64,000 bases of DNA from Bacteroidales bacterium. Its GTDB lineage: Bacteria; Bacteroidota; Bacteroidia; Bacteroidales; UBA932. This document shows positions 34,869 through 43,164 of this stretch, piece after piece (position 1 is the stretch's first letter; the number at the start of each line of letters is the position of its first letter). Under the pieces are notes generated by a model. The model made no database searches. It was not told the origin of the DNA and saw nothing but the letters and a program-made list of their open reading frames with translations. Position numbers and translations under genes: made by a program. The stretch is from the NCBI GenBank assembly GCA_022653735.1, contig JALCSU010000001.1, positions 62,001-126,000 of the forward strand. The letters are read 5' to 3'.

Positions 34869-36017
34869 ATGCGTAAATCTTTTTATTTGTTAGCTGCGGT
34901 TCTCTTCATGGCTGCATGCGGACAGCAGAAACAGCAGGAGCAGTCTGCCGATATCCTTCCAGCAGAGAATTTCGACACGACCATCAACAACATTCCTGTG
35001 AAATTGTACACCCTCAAGGCTGGAGATATCGTGCTCCAGGCTACTAATTTCGGAGGCAGGGTCGTAACGATCTTCACCCCTGACAAAAATGGAAAGGAAG
35101 AAAACATCGTGCTTGGCCGCAGAACTATAAGGGAATACACCAATCCGGACGGTGAACGTTTCCTTGGCGCTTGCGTTGGCCCTGTGGCAAATAGAATCGG
35201 CGGAGCTAAATTCGTCCTCAATGATACGACTTACAATGTGCCTGCGAACGACAATAAGGTAAATACGCTTCACGGTGGTTTCTACGGTTTCGACAATGTC
35301 GTCTGGGACGTTAAAGATTACAATGATTCTACTCTCGTGCTTCACTATCTTCGTCCGGATGGCTTCGAGGGCTATCCTGGAAACTTGGATGTTACCATGA
35401 CATATTCAGTGAACAGCAATGATGAGTTCAGGATTGACTATGTGGCAACCACTGACCATGATACTCCGGTGAATATTTCTAACCATCCTTTCTTCCACCT
35501 GCAAGGCGATGCAGAGGGGACGGTGCTGGATTACGTAATGTATGTGAACGCAAGCCAATTTACGCCGATTGATTCCCTCAGCATTCCGCTTGGCGAAAAT
35601 GTTAGCGTAGAGGGTACGCCGTTCGATTTTCGTACTCCTACCAGAATCGGTGAGAGAATTGACAATGACGACCAGCAGCTAAAGAACGCCCGTGGTTATG
35701 ATCACAACTGGGTGATCGACCGTAAGGCGGAAGGCGATGCCGAGACGGCCTGCACTGTGTGGGACAAGACTTCCGGTCGTCAGGTTGAGGTGCTTACCGA
35801 TCAGCCTGGCATCCAGATTTACACTGGGAACTTCTTCAAGGGAACCGGCGGACCAGCAGTCAATGGCAAACCTATCGAGTATCGTACCTCTATCGCCCTC
35901 GAGACCCAGCACTTCCCTGATTCGCCAAACAGACCGAACTTCCCGTCGGTAACGCTGAAGCCAGGTGAGAAATACACGCAGGTATGCATTTACAAGTTCT
36001 CTGTGAAACCTGAATAA
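34869..36017 (+). CDS. galM: Aldose 1-epimerase (mutarotase), lipoprotein
   Basis: 382 residues from the ATG at 34869, chosen because it gives a lipoprotein signal peptide MRKSFYLLAAVLFMAAC and follows a TATATTTG box at normal distance; a frame start at 34821 lies before that box. GPVANRIGGAKF, NTLHGGFYGFDNVVWD, NISNHPFFHLQG with the catalytic His (about 205) and LETQHFPDSPN with the catalytic Glu (about 342) are the GalM motifs. It interconverts alpha and beta anomers of aldoses. Secretion suits glycan breakdown outside the cytoplasm. It is upstream of a SusC/SusD pair but separated by a hairpin. Confidence 0.95.
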   Translation: MRKSFYLLAAVLFMAACGQQKQQEQSADILPAENFDTTINNIPVKLYTLKAGDIVLQATNFGGRVVTIFTPDKNGKEENIVLGRRTIREYTNPDGERFLGACVGPVANRIGGAKFVLNDTTYNVPANDNKVNTLHGGFYGFDNVVWDVKDYNDSTLVLHYLRPDGFEGYPGNLDVTMTYSVNSNDEFRIDYVATTDHDTPVNISNHPFFHLQGDAEGTVLDYVMYVNASQFTPIDSLSIPLGENVSVEGTPFDFRTPTRIGERIDNDDQQLKNARGYDHNWVIDRKAEGDAETACTVWDKTSGRQVEVLTDQPGIQIYTGNFFKGTGGPAVNGKPIEYRTSIALETQHFPDSPNRPNFPSVTLKPGEKYTQVCIYKFSVKPE

Positions 36018-36036
36018 ACCTGTCAAAGATTTGAAT

Positions 36037-36081
36037 CTGCCGCCTCGGTTCCATGCGATCCAGGGCGGCAGAATTGTTATT
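36037..36081 (+). terminator. Terminator after the aldose epimerase gene
   Basis: CTGCCGCC and GGCGGCAG arms around a 19-base loop, followed by AATTGTTATT, 20 bases past the stop codon. Confidence 0.6.
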
Positions 36082-36204
36082 GCCTTACTGTGAGCGACTT
36101 TTCCGCTCCGGAGGGCTGTATCGAGAGCTGCCTGAAATCCCTGCGAAGCTAGCCATCCAACTCGCCTAAGCAGATTTTTATCGTTTTTTCGTGCGTTCAA
36201 TAAA

Positions 36205-36240
36205 TATTTTTGCTAATTTTAGGCTGGAAACCAGTTTCCA
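36205..36240 (+). promoter_or_regulatory. Promoter box and small palindrome upstream of the susC gene
   Basis: TATTTTTG (36205-36212) fits the -7 consensus, giving a leader of about 90 bases. TGGAAACCAGTTTCCA (36225-36240), seven-base arms around CA, lies just downstream of the expected start and could be an operator or a 5' hairpin. Confidence 0.45.
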
Positions 36241-36309
36241 TGGGAGTGAAAACTTAGGTTTGCGTTTATTACCACACAACACACTATTATAAACTAATCA
36301 TCATTTATC

Positions 36310-39300
36310 ATGAAGAAGATTTTGTCGAGATTCTTCTTTCTCGGGACATTTCTGCTGTCTTGTATGACTGCAATGGCAGCCCCAGGCCTGATTAACGAGC
36401 CAGCCCGGGAAATTTCTAGCATCAGTCAAGGGAAGCGTCAGCTCGTGGTCACAGTCGTTGACAAGAATGGACCGGTGCCAGGCGCGAACATTCTAATCAA
36501 AGGCACGTCCATCGGAGGAAACACCAACATGGACGGTAAAGTGACGCTTGAAGGGGTTCCTGACAATTCCGTCCTGTCAGTGTCTTTTATCGGGTACGTG
36601 ACTCAGGAACTTCCTCTTGCCGACGATCAGACATCGGTCAAGGTTGTCATCCAGGAGGACACTCAGGCACTGGACGAAGTGGTGGTCACTGGTTACAGCA
36701 CCCAGGTGAAGAAGGACATAACCGGCTCTGTCGCTGTCGTAAAAATGGATGCATTGAAGGAAATTCCGGTCTCTAATTTTGCGGAGGCTCTGCAAGGCAA
36801 GGCAGCAGGAGTCACCGTTCTTAGCGGTGGAGGCCCTTTGGGCGAAACCACCATCCGCGTGCGAGGCATTGGCTCGGTGAACGGGGCGGATCCTCTCATC
36901 ATCGTAGATGGCGTTCAGGGCGTGAGAATCAATTCCATCAATCCGAACGACATCGAGTCTATGCAGGTTCTCAAAGATGCGTCTGCATCAGCAATCTATG
37001 GAGCTAAGGGCGCCAATGGAGTAATAATCATCACTACCAAGCAGGGAAGCCGCAATGAAAAGGCGCAGGTGTCGTACAATGGCTATTTTGGCGTTGCCAC
37101 CATGGCAAACAATGGCTATGATTTGCTGAATGCGTGGGAGGCTATGGAATTCCAAGAAGAAGGCCAGCGTAATTTGCTTACGCACAGAGGAATCGTGCCG
37201 GCTCCTCATGAGCAGTTCGGCACCATCGGCCCAGATGGCACCGGTCACCTTACCATGCCTTATTCTATCAGGCCAGCGGGTCTGACGAAGGAGCAGGTGA
37301 TTGAAAGGTTCGGGAGCCTTGATGCCTGGAGAGCCTCCTATAAGGATAACGGTACAAACACATGGTGCCTCTCAGCATATTACCAGATGCTTGAGGATGG
37401 CAAATCTGAGAAAGAGGCGAGAAAAGGAACCGACTGGTACGATGAGATTGTCCGGAATGGCTTCATCACAGATCAGCAAGTTTCCATAACTGGAGGCGGA
37501 AAGAAAGCCACGTACGCTGTTGGCCTAGGCTACATGAACCGAGAGGGAACAATCAAGGAATCATGGTTCCGTCGTTACTCCCTTCGCGCCAATACCAATT
37601 TCAACGTGAATGAATATTTCAGCATTGGCCAGAATACGAACATGGCGCTCATGGAGAACTCCGGCGAGCGCGGACGTCAGTCTGACGACAATGCTTTCTC
37701 ATTCACATACGAGGTGCAGCCGTGGGTCCCTGTCTACACCATCGGGGGCGATTATGCCGGTTCCGTCAATGCTCAGGGCGGACGTTCCGAGAGCGCATTG
37801 GCTCAGGTGGAGAATGGCAAGGACAACAGGCGTCGTTTCTTTGCCATGCAGACTGCCGTTTATGCCGAGCTTAGGCCATTGGCAAGCTTGAAAGAAGATT
37901 TAACCTTCAGGACTCAGTTCAGCGCCCGTCTGTTTGGATCCTGGGACTACTGGATGAACAAACGCACCATCATGTCCAATAAGGAAGGAACCAACACAAA
38001 CAGTTTCTACGAGCAGGCGAACTATTTCTTCAATTGGCAGTGGACCAACACCCTGACATACCGCAAGACCATAGCGAAAGACCATTCTGTCAACGTGGTT
38101 TTGGGAACAGAGGCTCTGAAGGATGGCATCGGACGCTGGATACAAGCCTATCGCACCGACTATCCATTCGAAGACGATCCGAATACATGGGTGATAAACA
38201 ATGGCTCCACGGCTAACCTTGGCAATAGCGGCAGCGTGAATAACAGATCTACCATGTTCGGCATTTTCGGCAGGGTGGACTATTCTTATAAAGGAAAGTA
38301 CCTTGCCACGCTGACCGTGCGCAGGGATGGCTCGTCTAAATTCTCTTCCAGAAACCGTTGGGGAACATTCCCTTCCGCTTCAATAGGATGGCGTATTTCC
38401 GATGAGGATTTCATGAAATGGAGCGGAAACTGGCTGAGCGACCTTAAAATCCGTGCCGGGTACGGAACCACTGGTAACTCTAACATCGGTGCCTACAACT
38501 GGGCTTTCCAATATGGCACGGGCAATAATTATCTCTATGCCATCGACGGCACTGATTCCGGAGCATGGCAGGGATTCGGAGTCACGAACCTTGGTGACCT
38601 GGATGCGAAATGGGAGACTGCCAAGATGTTCAATGTCGGCTTTGACTATAGCCTCTTCAGGCATCGCCTGTCGGGAGACTTTGACTATTATGTGAAGAAT
38701 ACTTCAGACATGCTCATCGATGCGAACTGGTCAGCCTTGGCTGGCAATGCCAGTTACCCTAGCGTGAACATCGGCGACATGAAAAATACCGGTTTCGACT
38801 TCAACATCTCTTGGCGAGACTCTTTCGAGGATTTCAATTACAATGTAGGGCTGAACCTTTCTCACTATAAGAACAAGATAACGGAGACGGGGCAGGACTC
38901 CGGAATATTCAGCTCCACTCGTATTTCCAACATGAACGTCATGATGAAGGGACATGCGATCGGAATGTTCCATGGATACAAGACTGATGGAATTTACAAG
39001 AGCGTGGAGGATGTCCAGAATTACAAGAACGACAAAGGCCAGTCCATCATACCTTATGGTGCCGATGCGGATAATTTCAACGCCAAGGAATATGTCGGAC
39101 AATTCAAAGTCAAGGACGTGAACAACGATGGCAAGATAACCGCCGCCGACCGTACTTTCATCGGCAATCCTCATCCGGACCTAACTGGTGGGTTCAGCCT
39201 TGGAATGTCCTGGAAAGGCTTCGATTTCAGCACCTATCTGATGTTCTCTCTTGGAAACGATCTTTATGCGATGTATAAATATTTCACTTATTACGGCGCT

Positions 39301-39693
39301 CTCCAGGCAGCGTATGCTAAAGATCGTAGGGACAAGTCCTGGGATCCGGAGACAAATCCTAACGGTACCCTCCCTATGTGGGCTACTTCCAATGGCGACA
39401 GCACCCTGGACATCGAGTCAAATTCCAGCTACATAGAAGATGGCTCTTACCTGAGGATGCAGACGCTGACATTAGGCTACACCCTGCCTCAGAACCTCGT
39501 GAAAAAGATTAAATTTGAAAAGGTGCGTTTCTACGCCCAGGTCAGCAATGTCTTTACCTTGACAAAATATTCCGGACTCGACCCTGTTGTTCGTTATGGC
39601 GGCGAAAGCTCGAATGACCGAATGATGGGTACGGACTATGGCTCTTACGGTATGCCTCGCCAATTTATTCTTGGTGCCAACATCACTTTCTAG
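36310..39693 (+). CDS. SusC/RagA-type TonB-dependent outer-membrane transporter
   Basis: 1127 residues, complete. A signal peptide ending in AMAAP precedes a carboxypeptidase-regulatory-like domain (about 44-115, LVVTVVDKNGPVPGANILIK), the TonB box DEVVVTGYST (about 121), the plug with TTIRVRGIGSVNG and IIVDGVQG, and a 22-strand barrel ending in phenylalanine (FILGANITF). It imports a bound glycan or peptide ligand with TonB energy. A SusD gene follows at once, so the two form one outer-membrane complex. No glycosidase genes are adjacent; only the aldose epimerase upstream hints at carbohydrate. The substrate is unknown. Confidence 0.97.
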   Translation: MKKILSRFFFLGTFLLSCMTAMAAPGLINEPAREISSISQGKRQLVVTVVDKNGPVPGANILIKGTSIGGNTNMDGKVTLEGVPDNSVLSVSFIGYVTQELPLADDQTSVKVVIQEDTQALDEVVVTGYSTQVKKDITGSVAVVKMDALKEIPVSNFAEALQGKAAGVTVLSGGGPLGETTIRVRGIGSVNGADPLIIVDGVQGVRINSINPNDIESMQVLKDASASAIYGAKGANGVIIITTKQGSRNEKAQVSYNGYFGVATMANNGYDLLNAWEAMEFQEEGQRNLLTHRGIVPAPHEQFGTIGPDGTGHLTMPYSIRPAGLTKEQVIERFGSLDAWRASYKDNGTNTWCLSAYYQMLEDGKSEKEARKGTDWYDEIVRNGFITDQQVSITGGGKKATYAVGLGYMNREGTIKESWFRRYSLRANTNFNVNEYFSIGQNTNMALMENSGERGRQSDDNAFSFTYEVQPWVPVYTIGGDYAGSVNAQGGRSESALAQVENGKDNRRRFFAMQTAVYAELRPLASLKEDLTFRTQFSARLFGSWDYWMNKRTIMSNKEGTNTNSFYEQANYFFNWQWTNTLTYRKTIAKDHSVNVVLGTEALKDGIGRWIQAYRTDYPFEDDPNTWVINNGSTANLGNSGSVNNRSTMFGIFGRVDYSYKGKYLATLTVRRDGSSKFSSRNRWGTFPSASIGWRISDEDFMKWSGNWLSDLKIRAGYGTTGNSNIGAYNWAFQYGTGNNYLYAIDGTDSGAWQGFGVTNLGDLDAKWETAKMFNVGFDYSLFRHRLSGDFDYYVKNTSDMLIDANWSALAGNASYPSVNIGDMKNTGFDFNISWRDSFEDFNYNVGLNLSHYKNKITETGQDSGIFSSTRISNMNVMMKGHAIGMFHGYKTDGIYKSVEDVQNYKNDKGQSIIPYGADADNFNAKEYVGQFKVKDVNNDGKITAADRTFIGNPHPDLTGGFSLGMSWKGFDFSTYLMFSLGNDLYAMYKYFTYYGALQAAYAKDRRDKSWDPETNPNGTLPMWATSNGDSTLDIESNSSYIEDGSYLRMQTLTLGYTLPQNLVKKIKFEKVRFYAQVSNVFTLTKYSGLDPVVRYGGESSNDRMMGTDYGSYGMPRQFILGANITF

Positions 39694-39725
39694 CGCATTG
39701 AATGAATATGAATAATTTTTGCAAA

Positions 39726-41573
39726 ATGAAAAGAATATTAATATTTACCATCATTGCTTTCGCATTCGGTACTTTGATTTCTTGTTCCGATTTCCTGGAA
39801 GAAAAACCTGTCGTGAACAAGAGCGAGACAGACTTCACCAATAAGGAAGGAGTCACTCAGCTGCTGACCGGAATGTACGCAAAACTATATGATGACGACT
39901 ATTTCGCCCGCACCCTTAGCAATTATGCTTACGGCGACATCATGGGAGGCGATGCCAACAAGGGGTCTCAGTTCAATGACCAGCCGGATTTCACCGCCCT
40001 TGAAATCTATACTTTCACGCTGGATAATTCTTACCTGTCTAGTAAATGGACAGGTTGCTACAACGGCGTTTTCTTTGCGAACAATGTTATCAAAGTAGCA
40101 GGCTTGTGCAAGGATGACTTGTCCAATATTCAGGGCGAGAGCAAAGATTTCTACACCGAGACGATTGCCCAGGCTCGTTTCATGCGGGCATTCTGGCATT
40201 TCGAGGCTGTCAAGCTTTTTGGCGCTGCTGTTCCTTACGTAGACGATGAAGCGATGAAAGCCAGCACCAATCCTCAAGTCTCGAACGTGGATGATAATGG
40301 CAGTTACATTTACATCTGGGATAAAATCGCAGATGACTTGCAATATGCTTACGAAAACCTTCCGGACACATGGGCGACTGAACAGGGGCGTGTCAACAAA
40401 TGGGCTGCTCAGGCACTGTATGCCAAGGTGAGGCTTTACCAGTCTTCCCCTTACAATGGCAAGAATGGCAATTCCGATCATTGGAAAGACGCCAGGGCGG
40501 CTCTGGAGGATGTCATAGCGAACGGAAAGGATAATAAGGGACAGAAATATTGCCTTGCAGACACCTATGAGACGCTATATACCGCCGGGGAATGCGATTG
40601 GACCGGAGAGTCCGTGTTCGACATACAGATGACGATTTCCGGTTCCGTCGAGGTGGTTTCCTGCATAAACGGAACTGCCCACATCGGTCTTTCCGGAGCT
40701 TTGGGAACAGGTGGCTGGGGATTCTATCAGCCTTCATACGACTTCGAGAATGCGCACATAGTCGATTCGGAAGGCTTGCCTCTCATGGATGATTCTTATC
40801 GTAATCATGATGCTCTGACGATGCTGGATAATAATAATGTCCCTCATACTGATCTGTCAGTTTATACTGATCCGCGTTTGGATGTGTCTTCCGGTCGATT
40901 CGACACCCCTTACTTGGATTGGTCTGTTCCTCAGACAACTGACGGATGGGTTCGTGATGTCTCGAATGGCGGGGTTTATCTGAATAAGAAGAATATCCCG
41001 CGTAAGGCTGATAAAGGCAGCCTGTCCATTTCGACCACCACTTGCTCTTCGGCTAAAAACTTCCATCTGATACGTTATGCCGATGTCCTGCTATGGTATG
41101 CAGAGGTCCTGATTCATGACGGAGAGTATGCCGAGGCTGGGAAATATATCAATATGGTTCGTGCGCGCGCTGCAAATGGCTATGTCAAGGCAGTGAATCC
41201 GGATACCATGGAGGAAAGCTCTTCCGCTTATGTCTTCGATGATTTGGTAAACGGCGCTAAAAAGTCGAATGCAGCGGCGAGCTACCGTATCGGACTCTAT
41301 CCGGCTTCTCAATTCACGACTGCGGAAAGCGCTACGCTGGCTCTTCGCTGGGAACGCCGCATCGAGATGGCTCTCGAAGGCCACAGGTGGTACGATTTGG
41401 CTCGCTGGGGAATAGCCGGAGACGCTCTGAATGGCTATGTGAAATACGAGAAAACGTACCTTGCGAAGTATGCGTCGTGCAGCTATAACCCTAACTGGGT
41501 CATGATGCCAATCCCTTACAATCAAATCCGCAAGATGAACGGACTTCTGGTTCAGAATGAAGTCTGGAAGTAA
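39726..41573 (+). CDS. SusD/RagB-type nutrient-binding outer-membrane lipoprotein
   Basis: 615 residues from MKRILIFTIIAFAFGTLISC; an ATG at 39702 would add eight residues to the signal peptide. The lipobox cysteine is followed by SDFLEEKPV, a common SusD start. The TPR-like helical core contains AQARFMRAFWHFEAVKLFGA and LIRYADVLLWYAEVL; the C-terminal RWERRIEMALEGHRWYDLARWG is the hallmark of the family. It acts as the lid on the SusC barrel and binds the substrate at the cell surface. It is co-transcribed with susC (32 bases apart) and followed by a terminator hairpin. Confidence 0.97.
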   Translation: MKRILIFTIIAFAFGTLISCSDFLEEKPVVNKSETDFTNKEGVTQLLTGMYAKLYDDDYFARTLSNYAYGDIMGGDANKGSQFNDQPDFTALEIYTFTLDNSYLSSKWTGCYNGVFFANNVIKVAGLCKDDLSNIQGESKDFYTETIAQARFMRAFWHFEAVKLFGAAVPYVDDEAMKASTNPQVSNVDDNGSYIYIWDKIADDLQYAYENLPDTWATEQGRVNKWAAQALYAKVRLYQSSPYNGKNGNSDHWKDARAALEDVIANGKDNKGQKYCLADTYETLYTAGECDWTGESVFDIQMTISGSVEVVSCINGTAHIGLSGALGTGGWGFYQPSYDFENAHIVDSEGLPLMDDSYRNHDALTMLDNNNVPHTDLSVYTDPRLDVSSGRFDTPYLDWSVPQTTDGWVRDVSNGGVYLNKKNIPRKADKGSLSISTTTCSSAKNFHLIRYADVLLWYAEVLIHDGEYAEAGKYINMVRARAANGYVKAVNPDTMEESSSAYVFDDLVNGAKKSNAAASYRIGLYPASQFTTAESATLALRWERRIEMALEGHRWYDLARWGIAGDALNGYVKYEKTYLAKYASCSYNPNWVMMPIPYNQIRKMNGLLVQNEVWK

Positions 41574-41596
41574 GCAGATAATCACTTGAATCATCC

Positions 41597-41638
41597 ATGC
41601 GGCTCGGAATCAATTCATCCCGAGCCGCATTCTTCATT
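41597..41638 (+). terminator. Terminator hairpin after susD
   Basis: ATGCGGCTCGG and CCGAGCCGCAT arms, 11 pairs around a 12-base loop, followed by TCTTCATT. The T tract is weak, and a G-poor, C-rich stretch follows. Confidence 0.7.
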
Positions 41639-41639
41639 C

Positions 41640-41790
41640 ACCACCCCGCACCCCGCCAACCATCACAACCCACATTCACTAACCCCATCTCTACCCATCA
41701 TCTCCGTCCACCACCACGATCCACGTCCACTATCACCCATCTCTACCCATCATTCACGACCCAATCCACGTCCTCATCCCCATCCAGGTC
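41640..41790 (+). other. C-rich, G-poor non-coding stretch downstream of susD
   Basis: About 150 bases with very few G and many C residues. CCCATCTCTACCCATCA occurs twice, 52 bases apart (41684 and 41736). Frames across it translate to proline/serine/histidine-rich sequence without gene-like features. Strand bias of this sort is typical of Rho-loading sites on RNA. Confidence 0.5.
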
Positions 41791-41805
41791 ATCGACCGCC
41801 GCCGC

Positions 41806-42062
41806 ATGCTTTTGGCGCACGAACCATAGTGCCACAGAATGCCGTGGATAGTGGGTGAGCATGTAAACACCCCACTTGCCATCCCGGGTGTTTACATGGC
41901 CATCGCCATTTCACGCTACTCCACGCCACATCACCTCGCGCCGCAAAAGCACTCGACCAAAAACATCGCCCTCCATCTATCCGTACTTGCGAAATCATCC
42001 GACCGGAAGTTCGGACTGAGCGGCATTTTTTTTAAGCCGCTCAGGATAACTTCCGGAGGATG
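41806..42062. repeat. 257-bp direct repeat, copy 1
   Basis: Nearly identical to 42226-42481 (a few substitutions and one base of length difference). Internal structure: a 13-base inverted repeat CATGTAAACACCC...GGGTGTTTACATG, and a terminal hairpin GGAAGTT..CTGAGCGGC / GCCGCTCAG..AACTTCC with a T-rich loop. No coding frame is convincing. Confidence 0.9.
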
Positions 42063-42087
42063 AAATGGTTAACAAATCACGTCAAGC

Positions 42088-42150
42088 ATCCAGCCGTAAG
42101 TTCAGGCAGATCGGCATTTGCTACCCGCTCGTGGTAACTTTAGGATGGTG
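42088..42150. repeat. Diverged third copy of the repeat's terminal hairpin
   Basis: CCGTAAGTTCAGGCAGATCGG then CCGCTCGTGGTAACTTTAGG is a degraded version of the hairpin that ends both 257-bp copies. Confidence 0.5.
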
Positions 42151-42225
42151 GAATAATAAATCTGAAGGATAAACTATCCAAACCACCACCTAAGATACTG
42201 TTACCTACTGCGGAACTCCGTCCAG

Positions 42226-42481
42226 ATGCTTTTGGCGCGCGAACCATAGTGCCACAGAATGCCGTGGATAGTGGGTGAGCATGTAAACACCCCACTTGCC
42301 ATCCCGGGTGTTTACATGGCCATCGCCATTTCACGCTACTCCACGCCACATCACCTCGCGCCGCAAAAGCACCCGACCAAAAACATCGCCATCCATCTAT
42401 CCGTACTTGCGAAATCATCCGACCGGAAGTTCGGACTGAGCGGCATTTTTTTTAGCCGCTCAGGATAACTTCCGGAGGATG
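42226..42481. repeat. 257-bp direct repeat, copy 2
   Basis: Same contents and orientation as copy 1; the T run in the terminal hairpin is followed by one A fewer. Confidence 0.9.
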
Positions 42482-43164
42482 CCATTTCCCTGAGAATATC
42501 CTTCTGGAGTATGATTACGAATTTTCACATCCTTAGCTCAGTCACATGGTCATGACACCTAATGCATCGCTGTATATTTCAAGAAACGTCAATCCATATT
42601 ACTCCACCACACTATTTATCAACTTGCAATGATGAATTGATGGCTAGTGCATTCTTTTTATCGAAACTACGGACATGACAAGGACAGGAGACAGCAAAAG
42701 AACCTGAGAAAGGGTTGCCTGACTGCCGAGTGAATGTCGCGACGATAATCCATTTTTTGGCGTTTTGGCTGTCGCAACTTTGGCTAGGTCCGAGAGCGAG
42801 GATTGAAGGCAGGAATGTTAGATGATTTTTCGGGACAGGAGCGACGGAGGGGGAAATTGTTGGGAACAGTTGTGTGTAAAATGGTACTGCCAGAAGCTGT
42901 AGGGTATTGCTCACCCCGCATTTAAAAGGTGTGTGGGCGACGGGTGGCTTTCGTTAAGCGAATATATCGCATGGCGCCGTTGCCGACAAATTGCCGAATG
43001 GTTCACCAACGCATAGATAGTAATCAGCCATAGCTCGATAATAGGTTGGGCAGAAGACAGAGAATGATTAGGCTCGGAATCGATGATGGCGGGGAACTGA
43101 CGGTAGGTGAGGGAAGGGGAATCGTCAAAACGAGGGTGCTGATCATGTCTGCCTAGTGGCGGAA
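42482..43164. other. Intergenic stretch without a supported gene
   Basis: About 680 bases between the direct repeat and the end of pbpC. A minus-strand frame at 42612-42914 lacks gene-like composition and any recognised motif. No RNA gene or strong hairpin was identified. Confidence 0.5.

Noticed and set aside
41586..42063. Proline/histidine/serine-rich frames after susD
   Set aside because: They arise from the C-rich stretch and the 257-bp repeat; composition is not gene-like.
42612..42914. 100-residue minus-strand frame
   Set aside because: No motif, no promoter box and low-complexity serine/proline-rich sequence.
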